The notes under the pieces: model-generated
What the model was told of the DNA's origin: nothing
Database searches by the model: none
What the model saw: only the letters and a program-made list of their open reading frames with translations
Made by a program: the position numbers and the translations under genes
Shown: in pieces, positions 18,458 to 26,157 of the stretch
Layout: each line of letters begins with the position of its first letter
Position numbering within the stretch: position 1 is the stretch's first letter
Assembly: GCA_903858815.1 (NCBI GenBank)
Contig: CAIOKE010000277.1
Coordinates: 1-35,439 of the forward strand
Reading direction: 5' to 3'
Length of the DNA stretch: 35,439 nt
Source of the DNA: an uncultured Planctomycetaceae bacterium
Lineage (GTDB): Bacteria > Planctomycetota > Planctomycetia > Planctomycetales > Planctomycetaceae

Positions 18458-19891
18458 TCAGAACTGGAAGTAGATAAAGTCCTGCTGTTCCCCGCTGTAT
18501 TTCAGCAGCAGGAACAGGACGGAGTAGCAGATGAGCCAGCGTGAGACGCGTGGCACATTTGAGCTGGAAAAGTCGAGTGCGTGTGTACGTCCGCGCTGTA
18601 TCCACTCTGTGACAAGGAACCCAGCGACGAGGGCCCAGACGTAGCCGGGAACGGGCAGAGGATGACCCTGCTGCAAAGTGAAAATTCTCTGCAGGATCTG
18701 TGTGGCCTGTGTCAGTGACGCTGCACGAAAGAAGGTCCACGAAAACATTGTGAGGAGGAAAGTGCAGAGGATCTGCAGAGCTTCGCGAGGTGCGGGCAGC
18801 AATGGGGCACAGGGGGGAACAGGGCTGAATCGACGATTATTTCCTGCAAGCTGCAGGGGCAGGAACCAGACGGCATTCAGCAGGCCCCAGGCGGGGAATG
18901 TCCAGTTGGCACCGTGCCACAGGCCGCTGACGAGGAAGACGATGGTGGTGTTGCGAATCATGAGTGGTCGGGAGACGCGACTGCCGCCCAATGGCAGGTA
19001 CAGGTAATCCCGAAACCACGTGGATAATGAGATATGCCAGCGTCGCCAGAATTCCGCAATGTCTCTGGAAAAGTACGGGAAAGCGAAGTTCTGCATCAGA
19101 GAGAAGCCGAACAGCCGGGCGACTCCTGTGGCGATATCTGAGTATCCGGAAAAGTCACAGTAGATCTGGATTGTGAACAGGAATACGCCGGCCAGCAGAG
19201 CTGTGGCTGAGGCGGCATCAGAGCTGCCGAAGGCCTGGTTGGCGAGGGCTGCACAGTTGTCTGCGATGACGACTTTTTTGAACAGGCCCCAGAGGGCCTG
19301 ACGGCAGCCATCAACAGCGGCCGGCATACTGAAGCGACGGCTGGTCAGAAACTGGGGCAGCAGGTGCCCTGCCCTTTCGATCGGCCCGGCAACCAGCTGC
19401 GGAAAGAATGTAATAAAGGCCAGCCACGCGATGAAGTTGCGAGTCGGCTGAAGCTGACCGCGATAGACATCAATTGAGGCACTGACAGTCTGGAATGTGT
19501 AGAAACTGATGCCCACGGGCAGTACGACATCGAGGCGAGCGAGGGCCGGGCTGAATCCGGCGAGTGTCAGGGCTTCATTAAGTGATGTGATGAAGAAGTT
19601 GCAGTACTTGAAGACGGCCAGAATTCCGAAATTGATGATCAGACTGCAGGCCAGCAGGGCTTTGCGAGCAGTGGGTTGGCGGGTGTTGTGGATGAGGTTG
19701 CTGACCGCGAAGTCGAGAGTGGCGGAAAACAGCATGAGTCCGAGAAAGCGGGGATCCCACCAGCCGTAGAAGACAAGGCTGCCGGCGAGCAGCAGCAGGT
19801 TCTGCAATTGCCATGAACTGCCGCAGGCGTACCAGCAGGCGAAGAACATGATGGGCAGGAAGATGGCAAATTCGAAGGAATTGAAGAGCAT
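18458..19891 (-). CDS. MBOAT family O-acyltransferase (AlgI-like)
   Basis: 477 aa polytopic membrane protein starting MLFNSFEFAIFLPIMF, the usual N-terminus of this family. The conserved signature FWRRWHISLSTWFRDYLY carries one essential His, and GLWHGANWTF the second. About ten or more hydrophobic segments are visible. AlgI-like MBOATs move acetyl or other acyl groups from the cytoplasm to a partner that modifies surface polysaccharide; the SGNH protein encoded 9 nt downstream is that partner. In this operon the target could be the legionaminic-acid-bearing glycan. The 63-bp spacer upstream contains six perfect copies of an 8-bp repeat and no clear Shine-Dalgarno box. Confidence 0.94.
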   Translation of the reverse strand: MLFNSFEFAIFLPIMFFACWYACGSSWQLQNLLLLAGSLVFYGWWDPRFLGLMLFSATLDFAVSNLIHNTRQPTARKALLACSLIINFGILAVFKYCNFFITSLNEALTLAGFSPALARLDVVLPVGISFYTFQTVSASIDVYRGQLQPTRNFIAWLAFITFFPQLVAGPIERAGHLLPQFLTSRRFSMPAAVDGCRQALWGLFKKVVIADNCAALANQAFGSSDAASATALLAGVFLFTIQIYCDFSGYSDIATGVARLFGFSLMQNFAFPYFSRDIAEFWRRWHISLSTWFRDYLYLPLGGSRVSRPLMIRNTTIVFLVSGLWHGANWTFPAWGLLNAVWFLPLQLAGNNRRFSPVPPCAPLLPAPREALQILCTFLLTMFSWTFFRAASLTQATQILQRIFTLQQGHPLPVPGYVWALVAGFLVTEWIQRGRTHALDFSSSNVPRVSRWLICYSVLFLLLKYSGEQQDFIYFQF

Positions 19892-19897
19892 CTCGGA

Positions 19898-19945
19898 GGG
19901 AGTGAGGGAGTGAGGGAGTGAGGGAGTGAGGGAGTGAGGGAGTGA
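19898..19945. repeat. Octanucleotide tandem repeat, (GGGAGTGA)x6
   Basis: Six perfect copies of GGGAGTGA (TCACTCCC on the coding strand of the flanking genes) fill most of the 63-bp gap between the stop at 19955 and the MBOAT ATG at 19891. The repeat ends about 7 nt from that ATG, so copy-number change would alter the leader length, not the reading frame. Confidence 0.95.
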
Positions 19946-19954
19946 GGTGGGGGG

Positions 19955-20986
19955 TCAGGCGGCGTGTGCGGTGGGGTCGGGTGGTGTATGGGTTTGTGGC
20001 AAGCCGTTGTGGGGTTGGGGCAGGATGACAGCGCCGGCGTGGCTGAAATCGGCGTATGTGGCGTCAAGTTCGCGGAGGTAGTCGGAGTTGGTGGTATTGG
20101 GCAGCAGTGGCCGGATATCGAAGCAGGTGACGGGTCGTCCGTAGATGGCTGGCAGACTGCGGGCAACGGAGGACATCCACGTGGCGAAGGCGATGGGCAG
20201 ATAGCCTTCACGGAGTCCGAAGAATTCGGCGAGGAACGGCAGTTTTTCTGCGCCTGCGGGTCCTTTCGTTTCGCGGGGGTGAAGGATCCAGCGACAGCGT
20301 GAGGCCTTGTGGTGCTGCAGGACGGCAGCAATGGTGGCGTCAATATCGATGTTCAGTCCGAGGTCGCGTTGCAGGGGCTGTGAGAAGAAGACGACTTCAT
20401 CGCGGACGGGCAGTTTTCCGGAGACCTGTGTTCTGAAGATGCGATAGTCGTTATGAATGATGGATTCGGTCGGTACATCGAGTGAGTAGCTGGTGAAGAA
20501 TCGCGCCCTGCTGAGATCGGGGAGGCTGGTATTCTGTCCGGGGATCAGTTGTTTGAGTCCGCGTCTGCGGGTGCCCTGAGTGCGCCATGCATTGACGGCA
20601 GTCTGGAGGACTCCGGCGCCGCCATCAAACACGATCAGCTGCTGATGTGGAATGGAGTGCAGCAGGTGTCGTTGCTGCGTCTGAAAGCCACCAGTGTAGA
20701 GGCACTGGCAGAGCCCGATCTGTTGTCTGAGTCGGTTGGCGGTGAAGGGGAACAGCAGCTGTGACAGGCGAGTGAGTTTCAGGTTCCAGGTGCGTGTCCA
20801 GCGTGAATCGATGGCGTCGTCTGCCAGTTCTGCCAGCCGGGTTTGTTTTTTTGCGGAGCGTGGGCTGTGGAAGACGACGAGAAAGTTGTCATCATCGGCA
20901 TGAAACCGATCGCGAGCTTCAGCGGCGTTGAGTACCTGCAGTGGCGTGCAGGCAAGGAACAGGTTGACGGGCCGTGATGGCTGCAT
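19955..20986 (-). CDS. Putative nonulosonic acid transferase (bacterial sialyltransferase-like, GT52-type motifs)
   Basis: 343 aa from the ATG at 20984-20986; a longer frame to 21229 overlaps the upstream GT9 gene and is rejected. The N-terminus NLFLACTPLQVLNAAEA resembles the opening strand of GT52 and polysialyltransferase proteins. Three motifs occur in the order known for bacterial sialyltransferases: a D/E-D/E-G-like element FDGG with Asp121, an HP element ILHPRE with His236-Pro237, and a Ser-Ser element WMSSVARS with Ser272-Ser273. Those families bind the CMP part of CMP-sialic acid with these residues. Because the same locus makes a CMP-nonulosonic acid, this is the best candidate for the transferase. 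The DGG rather than DDG form is unusual. Similarity is by motif only, so the family is tentative. Confidence 0.62.
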   Translation of the reverse strand: MQPSRPVNLFLACTPLQVLNAAEARDRFHADDDNFLVVFHSPRSAKKQTRLAELADDAIDSRWTRTWNLKLTRLSQLLFPFTANRLRQQIGLCQCLYTGGFQTQQRHLLHSIPHQQLIVFDGGAGVLQTAVNAWRTQGTRRRGLKQLIPGQNTSLPDLSRARFFTSYSLDVPTESIIHNDYRIFRTQVSGKLPVRDEVVFFSQPLQRDLGLNIDIDATIAAVLQHHKASRCRWILHPRETKGPAGAEKLPFLAEFFGLREGYLPIAFATWMSSVARSLPAIYGRPVTCFDIRPLLPNTTNSDYLRELDATYADFSHAGAVILPQPHNGLPQTHTPPDPTAHAA

Positions 20987-21011
20987 GAGTGCGGCGGTAT
21001 CCTGGGGCTTA

Positions 21012-21989
21012 TCAGGCAGCAATTCGCTGGCTGTGGGCCGGATTGAGCATTTCGAGTGCTGCCTGCAGGACGGTGCTGACGGGCAGTCTGGTGAGATCAC
21101 CATCGGGAGCTTCGAGGAAGCGGTTTCGTGGTTCTTCGGGAGGAAAGGCGCCGAATCGATCGGGGCTGGTGGGTCCGAACAGTGCAAGTGTGGGTCGTCC
21201 GAGTGCGGCGGCCATATGCAGAGGGCCACTATCGTTGGCGATCACAAGGTCAGCGCGTCGCAGCAGTTCAATCAGCTGTGGCAGGGACGATCTGCGAGTG
21301 AGATTGACGAATCGATCCGGGTCGCGGAGTTCCGGTGAGTCCCACGGGAGGTGGCTATCCCAGACGACAGTGGAGTGTGGATCTGCCCTGAGCAGTTCAC
21401 AGGTGAGTTCGCGGAAGCCGCGCCATTCCTTATGAGCGCCGCGGCTGTTGGGAATCATTACGACGAGTCGAGGGCGCTGCAGTCGATGATCGAGAGTATC
21501 GGGCGAATCGCCATTCATGACGACGGGTGAGAACAGTCGAGGCTGCAGGCCGATCTGGGGCAGGAACTGCAGCAGTTTACGGACAGCGTGAGAGTTTTTT
21601 CCGGTGGGTGGCAATGGTGCGATGTGGCTGCAGGCGAGGCGACTGCCTTCGCGAGCATCGGCGATACCGACTTTGAGGGGGGCATTGGCGGCCCATGTCA
21701 TGAGGCCGGATCTGAGCAGTCCCTGAAAATCGAGCACAGCATCATAGTGTCGGGCTCGCAGCGTTTTCATGACGCGTGCGATGGCCAGCAGACCGCGCAG
21801 TCCAGGCGCGTGCTGGAATTCGATGATTTCGCCATTGACGGTCGGGCAGCGCCGAACGATGTCGGCGAAGCGGGACTTCACAACCCACGAAATCTGAGCG
21901 TCAGGCAGTTGATCCCGGATGGACTGAGCCACGGGGAGTGAGCAGATGATATCGCCGAGAGAGCTGGGTTTGATGATCAGCAGTCGCAT
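21012..21989 (-). CDS. Glycosyltransferase family 9 (heptosyltransferase-like)
   Basis: 325 aa from the ATG at 21987-21989, where the canonical GT9 N-terminus MRLLIIKPSSLGDII begins; the 18-residue upstream extension is rejected. GT-B fold signs: LGDIICSLPVAQSIR near the start, YDAVLDFQGLLRSGLM in the first lobe, and ANDSGPLHMAAALGRPTLALFGPTSP (donor-binding loop) in the second lobe. GT9 enzymes transfer heptose or related sugars from ADP-heptose to lipopolysaccharide core. No heptose biosynthesis gene is in the window, so the sugar is open. It sits 26 nt upstream of the candidate nonulosonate transferase. Confidence 0.92.
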   Translation of the reverse strand: MRLLIIKPSSLGDIICSLPVAQSIRDQLPDAQISWVVKSRFADIVRRCPTVNGEIIEFQHAPGLRGLLAIARVMKTLRARHYDAVLDFQGLLRSGLMTWAANAPLKVGIADAREGSRLACSHIAPLPPTGKNSHAVRKLLQFLPQIGLQPRLFSPVVMNGDSPDTLDHRLQRPRLVVMIPNSRGAHKEWRGFRELTCELLRADPHSTVVWDSHLPWDSPELRDPDRFVNLTRRSSLPQLIELLRRADLVIANDSGPLHMAAALGRPTLALFGPTSPDRFGAFPPEEPRNRFLEAPDGDLTRLPVSTVLQAALEMLNPAHSQRIAA

Positions 21990-22050
21990 ACGGTCGGTTA
22001 CCCTGAAGAATCCGGCGGTCGGTCGGCGACCGTGCGATCGCAAACAGAAC

Positions 22051-22626
22051 TCAGGCTGCGCGACGCAGCTGTGGGTTCAGTTCCGTATCATTATACATTT
22101 TGAACTGGAAGTAGACACGGAAGCTGCGAGTCCCCTGCTGGACTTCGCTGAGCAGATCGGAGAGGGCCGAGGCCAGGTCCTGAATCTGGCGACAAATCAC
22201 ATTGAGCTTTGTGGTGCAGCGTTCGCGATGTTCAGGTGGAGCATCAAACCGCTGTGTTTCCTCGCGCATGTGATATTCCTTGAGGGCCAGAATGGACAGT
22301 CGATCGACCATCATGCCGGGCGTTTCGGAATTGAATGGACAGCCGGAATCGCGTGGCTGCAGCAGCTGCACAAGGTGTCTGTCGATCTGTTCGACAAGGT
22401 CATTACGTCGCTGATTGTGTCGGTCAATGGTCCGTTTGGCCTGACGGATCCTTTCAGGGCCAAGGTCATCGCGGCGAGCGATGTCTTCTTCGTGCCAGAG
22501 CGAGAAGTTTTCAAAGTGATTCTGTCGGACCAGTGCCAGCAGTCCGGCTTCTGTGGCTGCGGGCTGTGCCTGATGCCAGTCAGCGGTCCAGATGGCGTGA
22601 GCAGCGAGGATTTCCTGAACGTTCAT
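22051..22626 (-). CDS. DUF4254 domain protein
   Basis: 191 aa from the ATG at 22624-22626. The diagnostic block is NHFENFSLWHEEDIARRDD near residues 36-54, followed by IRQAKRTIDRHNQRRNDLVE (in two parts), the DUF4254 signature. The protein is all-helical, charged and lacks a signal peptide, so it is probably cytoplasmic. The family is found almost only in surface-polysaccharide loci but has no established activity. It lies between a capsule-type glycosyltransferase and a GT9 enzyme and may assist one of them. The frame remains open upstream to 22740, overlapping the previous gene; that part is not conserved-looking. Confidence 0.88.
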   Translation of the reverse strand: MNVQEILAAHAIWTADWHQAQPAATEAGLLALVRQNHFENFSLWHEEDIARRDDLGPERIRQAKRTIDRHNQRRNDLVEQIDRHLVQLLQPRDSGCPFNSETPGMMVDRLSILALKEYHMREETQRFDAPPEHRERCTTKLNVICRQIQDLASALSDLLSEVQQGTRSFRVYFQFKMYNDTELNPQLRRAA

Positions 22627-22700
22627 GACAGGTACCTGAAGACCGGGAGAAAGGGGGGGATCATGGAGTGACGGATGCAGGGACTGAGTCCTGAGACAAT

Positions 22701-24149
22701 TCAGGCGGATTTCCTTCTGCGGGCTCGATGTCCGGCCCACATTTTAATGACGTTGCAGATCAGGTCATCGGTTGTGCGTGCCAGTTGTCCCAGCCATGGC
22801 AGTCGGATGGTGAAGCCATTTTCGACCATGGTGCGACCGGTGTGACGTACGTATTTCAACTGGTCCTGGTCAAACATACGGAAGCAGGCATAGCGTGCGG
22901 CGTTGTCGCGGCAGCCCGGCTGCAGTTCTGTCCTGAGCAGTCTGACAAACTCATCGACTGTGGGTGGAGTGTAAGCGAACTTCAGATTGTCGAAGTAAGA
23001 AGGACCGAGTGTGATGACGGGTTTGCCGGCCCAGCAGGCTTCTACGGTGATGGTGGAGCCGAAGGTGACTACCACATCACTCCATTCCATAATGCTGTAG
23101 GAATTGACGGGTTCTTCGGCATAGTGGATGCGGACGTTGGGCAGTTCAGCCGTTTTTTTGAAGGGGGTCAGCAGATCGCCGGCCATATCAGCCTGATTGG
23201 GATGGAAGCGGACGACGAAGAACATGTCGGGGTTTTCGCGGCAGGCTCGTTCCACGATGGGACCGTAGTCCAGAAAGGGTGAGACCCAGTCCTTACCGAG
23301 CGAGGCGAATTCGTCCTGGCTGCTGAGAAAGATGCTGACTTTGCGAGTTCCGGGGGCGGTCTGTGGTGGGACGAATTCGGCGCCGTGTCGTTTGGCGTAT
23401 TTGTTGGTACGGGGTTTTCGATTGGCAGCAAACCAGCCTGCTGCGGCTTCGTAATCGGCAGGTTGCTGAAGGATGCGTTCCTGAATCCGCAGTCGATCAT
23501 GGACCATGTAACCCGGGCAGATGAAGGGGTGCTGTCGAGCACTGACTTCGAGGGTGGTGAAGTCGATACCGGCTGAACGTGCGGCGATGACAGCGAACTT
23601 CGAGCAACCGTGTCGGCCGTTGAAGACTTCGACTCGCTGAGGTTTCAGGTTCTGCACGACTGCCTTCATGGATTTCAGCAGGCGGGAGGAATTCGTGAAG
23701 TAGCGACGTTTGATGCCGCGGATCAGTGGTTCGCGGCGAGCGGTTTCCGGGAGGGTGCGGAACGTCGAGATGACTCCACTCTGCACGCCTTCCACGAGGG
23801 CACGCTGTTCGCTGAACGGCAAAGCTGGCTGCTGCTGATCGACGGATGCTGCAACAGACAGCGGGATAGTCTGTAAGCCCAGTCCGGCGGCCGTCTGGCA
23901 CACACGATTCCGGCAGATCAGGCAGGCGGCCGGATTTCCGGCATAGTTGGCGGCGCACGTACCGGCAGTCGCGTCGCAGTAAGTGACTGCAACCTGCTGT
24001 CCGTTGTCCTGCAGCTCGCGAGCCCGGGCCATGGTGACCAGCAGATGCTTCCGCCAGAGCGGATAGGCGGCGTGCACGAGGACCGGCCCGCTGCCGGAAG
24101 GCTCAGCGGGGGACGTCTGCGTGAACTTCAGTATGTGCTCGCCTTCCAT
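22701..24149 (-). CDS. Capsule-polysaccharide-type glycosyltransferase (GT-B fold)
   Basis: 482 aa. The first lobe carries a cysteine-containing stretch (AACLICRNRVC) and a glycan-locus type segment VEVFNGRHGCSKFAVIAARSAGI near residue 190. The second lobe has VVRFHPNQADMAGD, then MEWSDVVVTFGSTITVEACWAG, a nucleotide-sugar binding arrangement typical of capsule synthesis and polysaccharide transferases. No membrane segment is seen. An AGGAG box lies 7 nt before the ATG at 24149. It starts 38 nt after the amidotransferase gene, in the same operon. Donor and acceptor are unknown; it could also be the enzyme that uses an amidated sugar. Confidence 0.82.
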   Translation of the reverse strand: MEGEHILKFTQTSPAEPSGSGPVLVHAAYPLWRKHLLVTMARARELQDNGQQVAVTYCDATAGTCAANYAGNPAACLICRNRVCQTAAGLGLQTIPLSVAASVDQQQPALPFSEQRALVEGVQSGVISTFRTLPETARREPLIRGIKRRYFTNSSRLLKSMKAVVQNLKPQRVEVFNGRHGCSKFAVIAARSAGIDFTTLEVSARQHPFICPGYMVHDRLRIQERILQQPADYEAAAGWFAANRKPRTNKYAKRHGAEFVPPQTAPGTRKVSIFLSSQDEFASLGKDWVSPFLDYGPIVERACRENPDMFFVVRFHPNQADMAGDLLTPFKKTAELPNVRIHYAEEPVNSYSIMEWSDVVVTFGSTITVEACWAGKPVITLGPSYFDNLKFAYTPPTVDEFVRLLRTELQPGCRDNAARYACFRMFDQDQLKYVRHTGRTMVENGFTIRLPWLGQLARTTDDLICNVIKMWAGHRARRRKSA

Positions 24150-24187
24150 GCGACTTCTCCTGAGCCCGGACGGCTCTGTCTGCGGCG

Positions 24188-25459
24188 TCAGGCCGCCCGA
24201 GCTGGCGCGTCGGCGACGTGTGTGGTTGCCTGATCATCAGCGCCATTGCCACCAACTCGATGTCGCAGGTGCCAGCGTCCTGCGTCATCCTGTTTCCAGA
24301 GATGTGGAGAACGGAAGCGGTCTGTGATGGTGTGGAAGTGATCGGGCGACATGCCGATGTAATCCATGACTTCACGGAAGTAGCGGTCCGGGAATTCGCC
24401 ATCAAAGCGATTCACCAGAGCGACTGCTTCGTCGCGTGAAATGTGGCCATTGCGGATTTCCTGGGACGCATCGTAGGTCGCTCGGCCAATGCCGAACTTG
24501 ATCCACGTCGTGTAGTAATGCAGGTCATCGATTTTATCGTCGATGCTGTTGTACTTGCTGTAGGTGCCCTGCGTACGGAAGGGGCGAGCCTTGAAGCCAC
24601 AGTTCTCAACCGCGTAGTAGTAGACTTCCTGAGGTGTCCACTTCAGGTAATAACCAAGGTAGTGCACCTGGACGTCGATCTTCTGCAGCTCGGCTTCACG
24701 CGGGGGCAGGAAGCAGGCCAGATCGCCCTGCTTAACGCCATAACGCTCCGTCAATTCCCGCACAGAGACACCGGCCAGATACATGTCCTCCAGATTGTCA
24801 TAGGTGTGGAACGACTTGTCCCGCAGGCTGGATGTCGTGTCGGCAATCGGATTGCCGTACTCGGCCTCGTTCTCGCCGTAGAACACCAGCGGAATTCCCA
24901 GCTGAGCGGCCAGTCTGGGGCCAAGGTTCTTCTGGCCAAGGATGAATGTCTGGAAGGGATGGAACAGATTCTCAATGCTCAGGCGTGTCAACAGCTTCAT
25001 GACTCGCCCGTTGCGAGTGAACGACAGATTGTCGAAGCCGCCGACGTCGATCCAGTTCTTCCAGTTCTGATAGCCATAATCCGTGTACAGGATCGGAGGC
25101 CATGTGACGGTGAGTGGATTCATGCCGTATTTGTATTTCAGCACATGAGCCTGATAGGCGCTGTCCTTGCCACCACTGCCCGGCACAAGGCAGTCGTAGG
25201 AGCCATCCTTGCTGCGATACTGGCTCAGCAGCTCCAGCAACTGCTCTTCACGCGCCTGCCAGTCAATGGTCTGCTTCTGTTCGGCCACGCGACAGGCGTC
25301 ACAGATTCCTTCCGCATCGATGGCCAGCGTCTTCTTGCGAGATTCGATGGTGTGGCGAAATTCCACAGCGGATGCCGGACGCTGATTGGACATGACACAG
25401 CGTTTGCAGAAACGAACGTCTGCAGGCAGGCCGTAATACGCCGGAAGTTTCCCATCCAT
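24188..25459 (-). CDS. N-acetyl sugar amidotransferase (WbuX/PseA/WbpG family)
   Basis: 423 aa. It opens with a CxxC-type pair (FCKRCVMSNQRP) and a second pair (GICDACR), probably one metal site. The ATP PP-loop SGGKDSAYQAHVLK follows near residue 106, then YGENEAEYGNP, all family hallmarks. These enzymes use ammonia delivered by HisH/HisF-like partners and ATP to turn an N-acetyl group of a sugar into an acetamidino group (PseA for pseudaminic acid, WbpG for an amidino uronic acid, PtmG for legionaminic acid). The HisH-like gene lies 26 nt upstream. In this locus the likely substrate is legionaminic acid or one of its precursors, which is inference. It is not part of histidine or tRNA metabolism. 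Confidence 0.9.
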   Translation of the reverse strand: MDGKLPAYYGLPADVRFCKRCVMSNQRPASAVEFRHTIESRKKTLAIDAEGICDACRVAEQKQTIDWQAREEQLLELLSQYRSKDGSYDCLVPGSGGKDSAYQAHVLKYKYGMNPLTVTWPPILYTDYGYQNWKNWIDVGGFDNLSFTRNGRVMKLLTRLSIENLFHPFQTFILGQKNLGPRLAAQLGIPLVFYGENEAEYGNPIADTTSSLRDKSFHTYDNLEDMYLAGVSVRELTERYGVKQGDLACFLPPREAELQKIDVQVHYLGYYLKWTPQEVYYYAVENCGFKARPFRTQGTYSKYNSIDDKIDDLHYYTTWIKFGIGRATYDASQEIRNGHISRDEAVALVNRFDGEFPDRYFREVMDYIGMSPDHFHTITDRFRSPHLWKQDDAGRWHLRHRVGGNGADDQATTHVADAPARAA

Positions 25460-25485
25460 GAGTCAGGTTCCGAACAGATCAGGAG

Positions 25486-26157
25486 TTATTGTTGATGGGG
25501 CAGGTGTGTTGAAGACAGCCCGGTGGCCCAGTGTTTGAGGAAAGCAAGACCGTGGTGCGCACTGCGTTCAGGGTGAAACTGTACGCCCGTTACGTGCCCA
25601 CGGCGAATGGCAGAGCAATACCGAATACCTTCGTAATCTGTCAAGGTCAGCACATCACCGGCTTGTTCGGGGGTGGCTGCGAAGGAATGCACGAAATACA
25701 TCCATGTTCCATCGGGCAGACCGGAATTGAGGTCAGGCTGTGAGCGTTGTGGATTCAGGGAAATCCGATTCCAGCCGACGGCCGGGATTCGGCGAACGCT
25801 GCCATCGGGACGCAGCTCAGGCAGTTTTCGAACGATTCCGGGAATCAGTCCCAGTCCTTCGTGCAGACCGAATTCTTCGCTGGCATCGAGCAGCAGCTGC
25901 ATGCCGAGGCAGATCCCGAGGAGTGGCGTGCCGGCATGGACGGCCGTGAGCAGGGGTGTCAGCAATCCGCGTGAGCGGAGGGTGTCCATCGCATGTCCGA
26001 ATGCGCCGACACCTGGCAGGATGATGCCGGTTGCCTGCAGGAGTGAGTCGGGGCTACTGGTGATTTCCGCATCGATACCGCAGTGGCGGCAGGCGTGTCG
26101 GATGCTGAACAGGTTTCCGAGTCCGTAATCGACGATCAGAACGCGTGCCTGCGTCAT
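25486..26157 (-). CDS. hisH: HisH-like glutamine amidotransferase subunit (WbuY type) for sugar amidation
   Basis: 223 aa class I glutaminase. The nucleophile is Cys83 in GICLGMQLL; the His-Glu pair is in VQFHPERS at the C-terminus; the N-terminus VDYGLGNLFSIRHA and the PGVGAFG loop are HisH features. It releases ammonia from glutamine for the HisF-like partner. Its start overlaps the hisF-like stop by 4 nt (ATGA), indicating coupled synthesis. No other histidine gene is present, and a WbuX-type amidotransferase follows, so this is the surface-glycan paralogue rather than histidine biosynthesis. Confidence 0.9.
   Translation of the reverse strand: MTQARVLIVDYGLGNLFSIRHACRHCGIDAEITSSPDSLLQATGIILPGVGAFGHAMDTLRSRGLLTPLLTAVHAGTPLLGICLGMQLLLDASEEFGLHEGLGLIPGIVRKLPELRPDGSVRRIPAVGWNRISLNPQRSQPDLNSGLPDGTWMYFVHSFAATPEQAGDVLTLTDYEGIRYCSAIRRGHVTGVQFHPERSAHHGLAFLKHWATGLSSTHLPHQQ

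Noticed and set aside
19639-20343. Minus-strand frame rich in Pro/Ser/Leu across the octamer repeat
   Set aside because: Its repeat-encoded SLTPSLPH-type stretch is only translation of the 8-bp repeat; it overlaps two well-supported genes in other frames.
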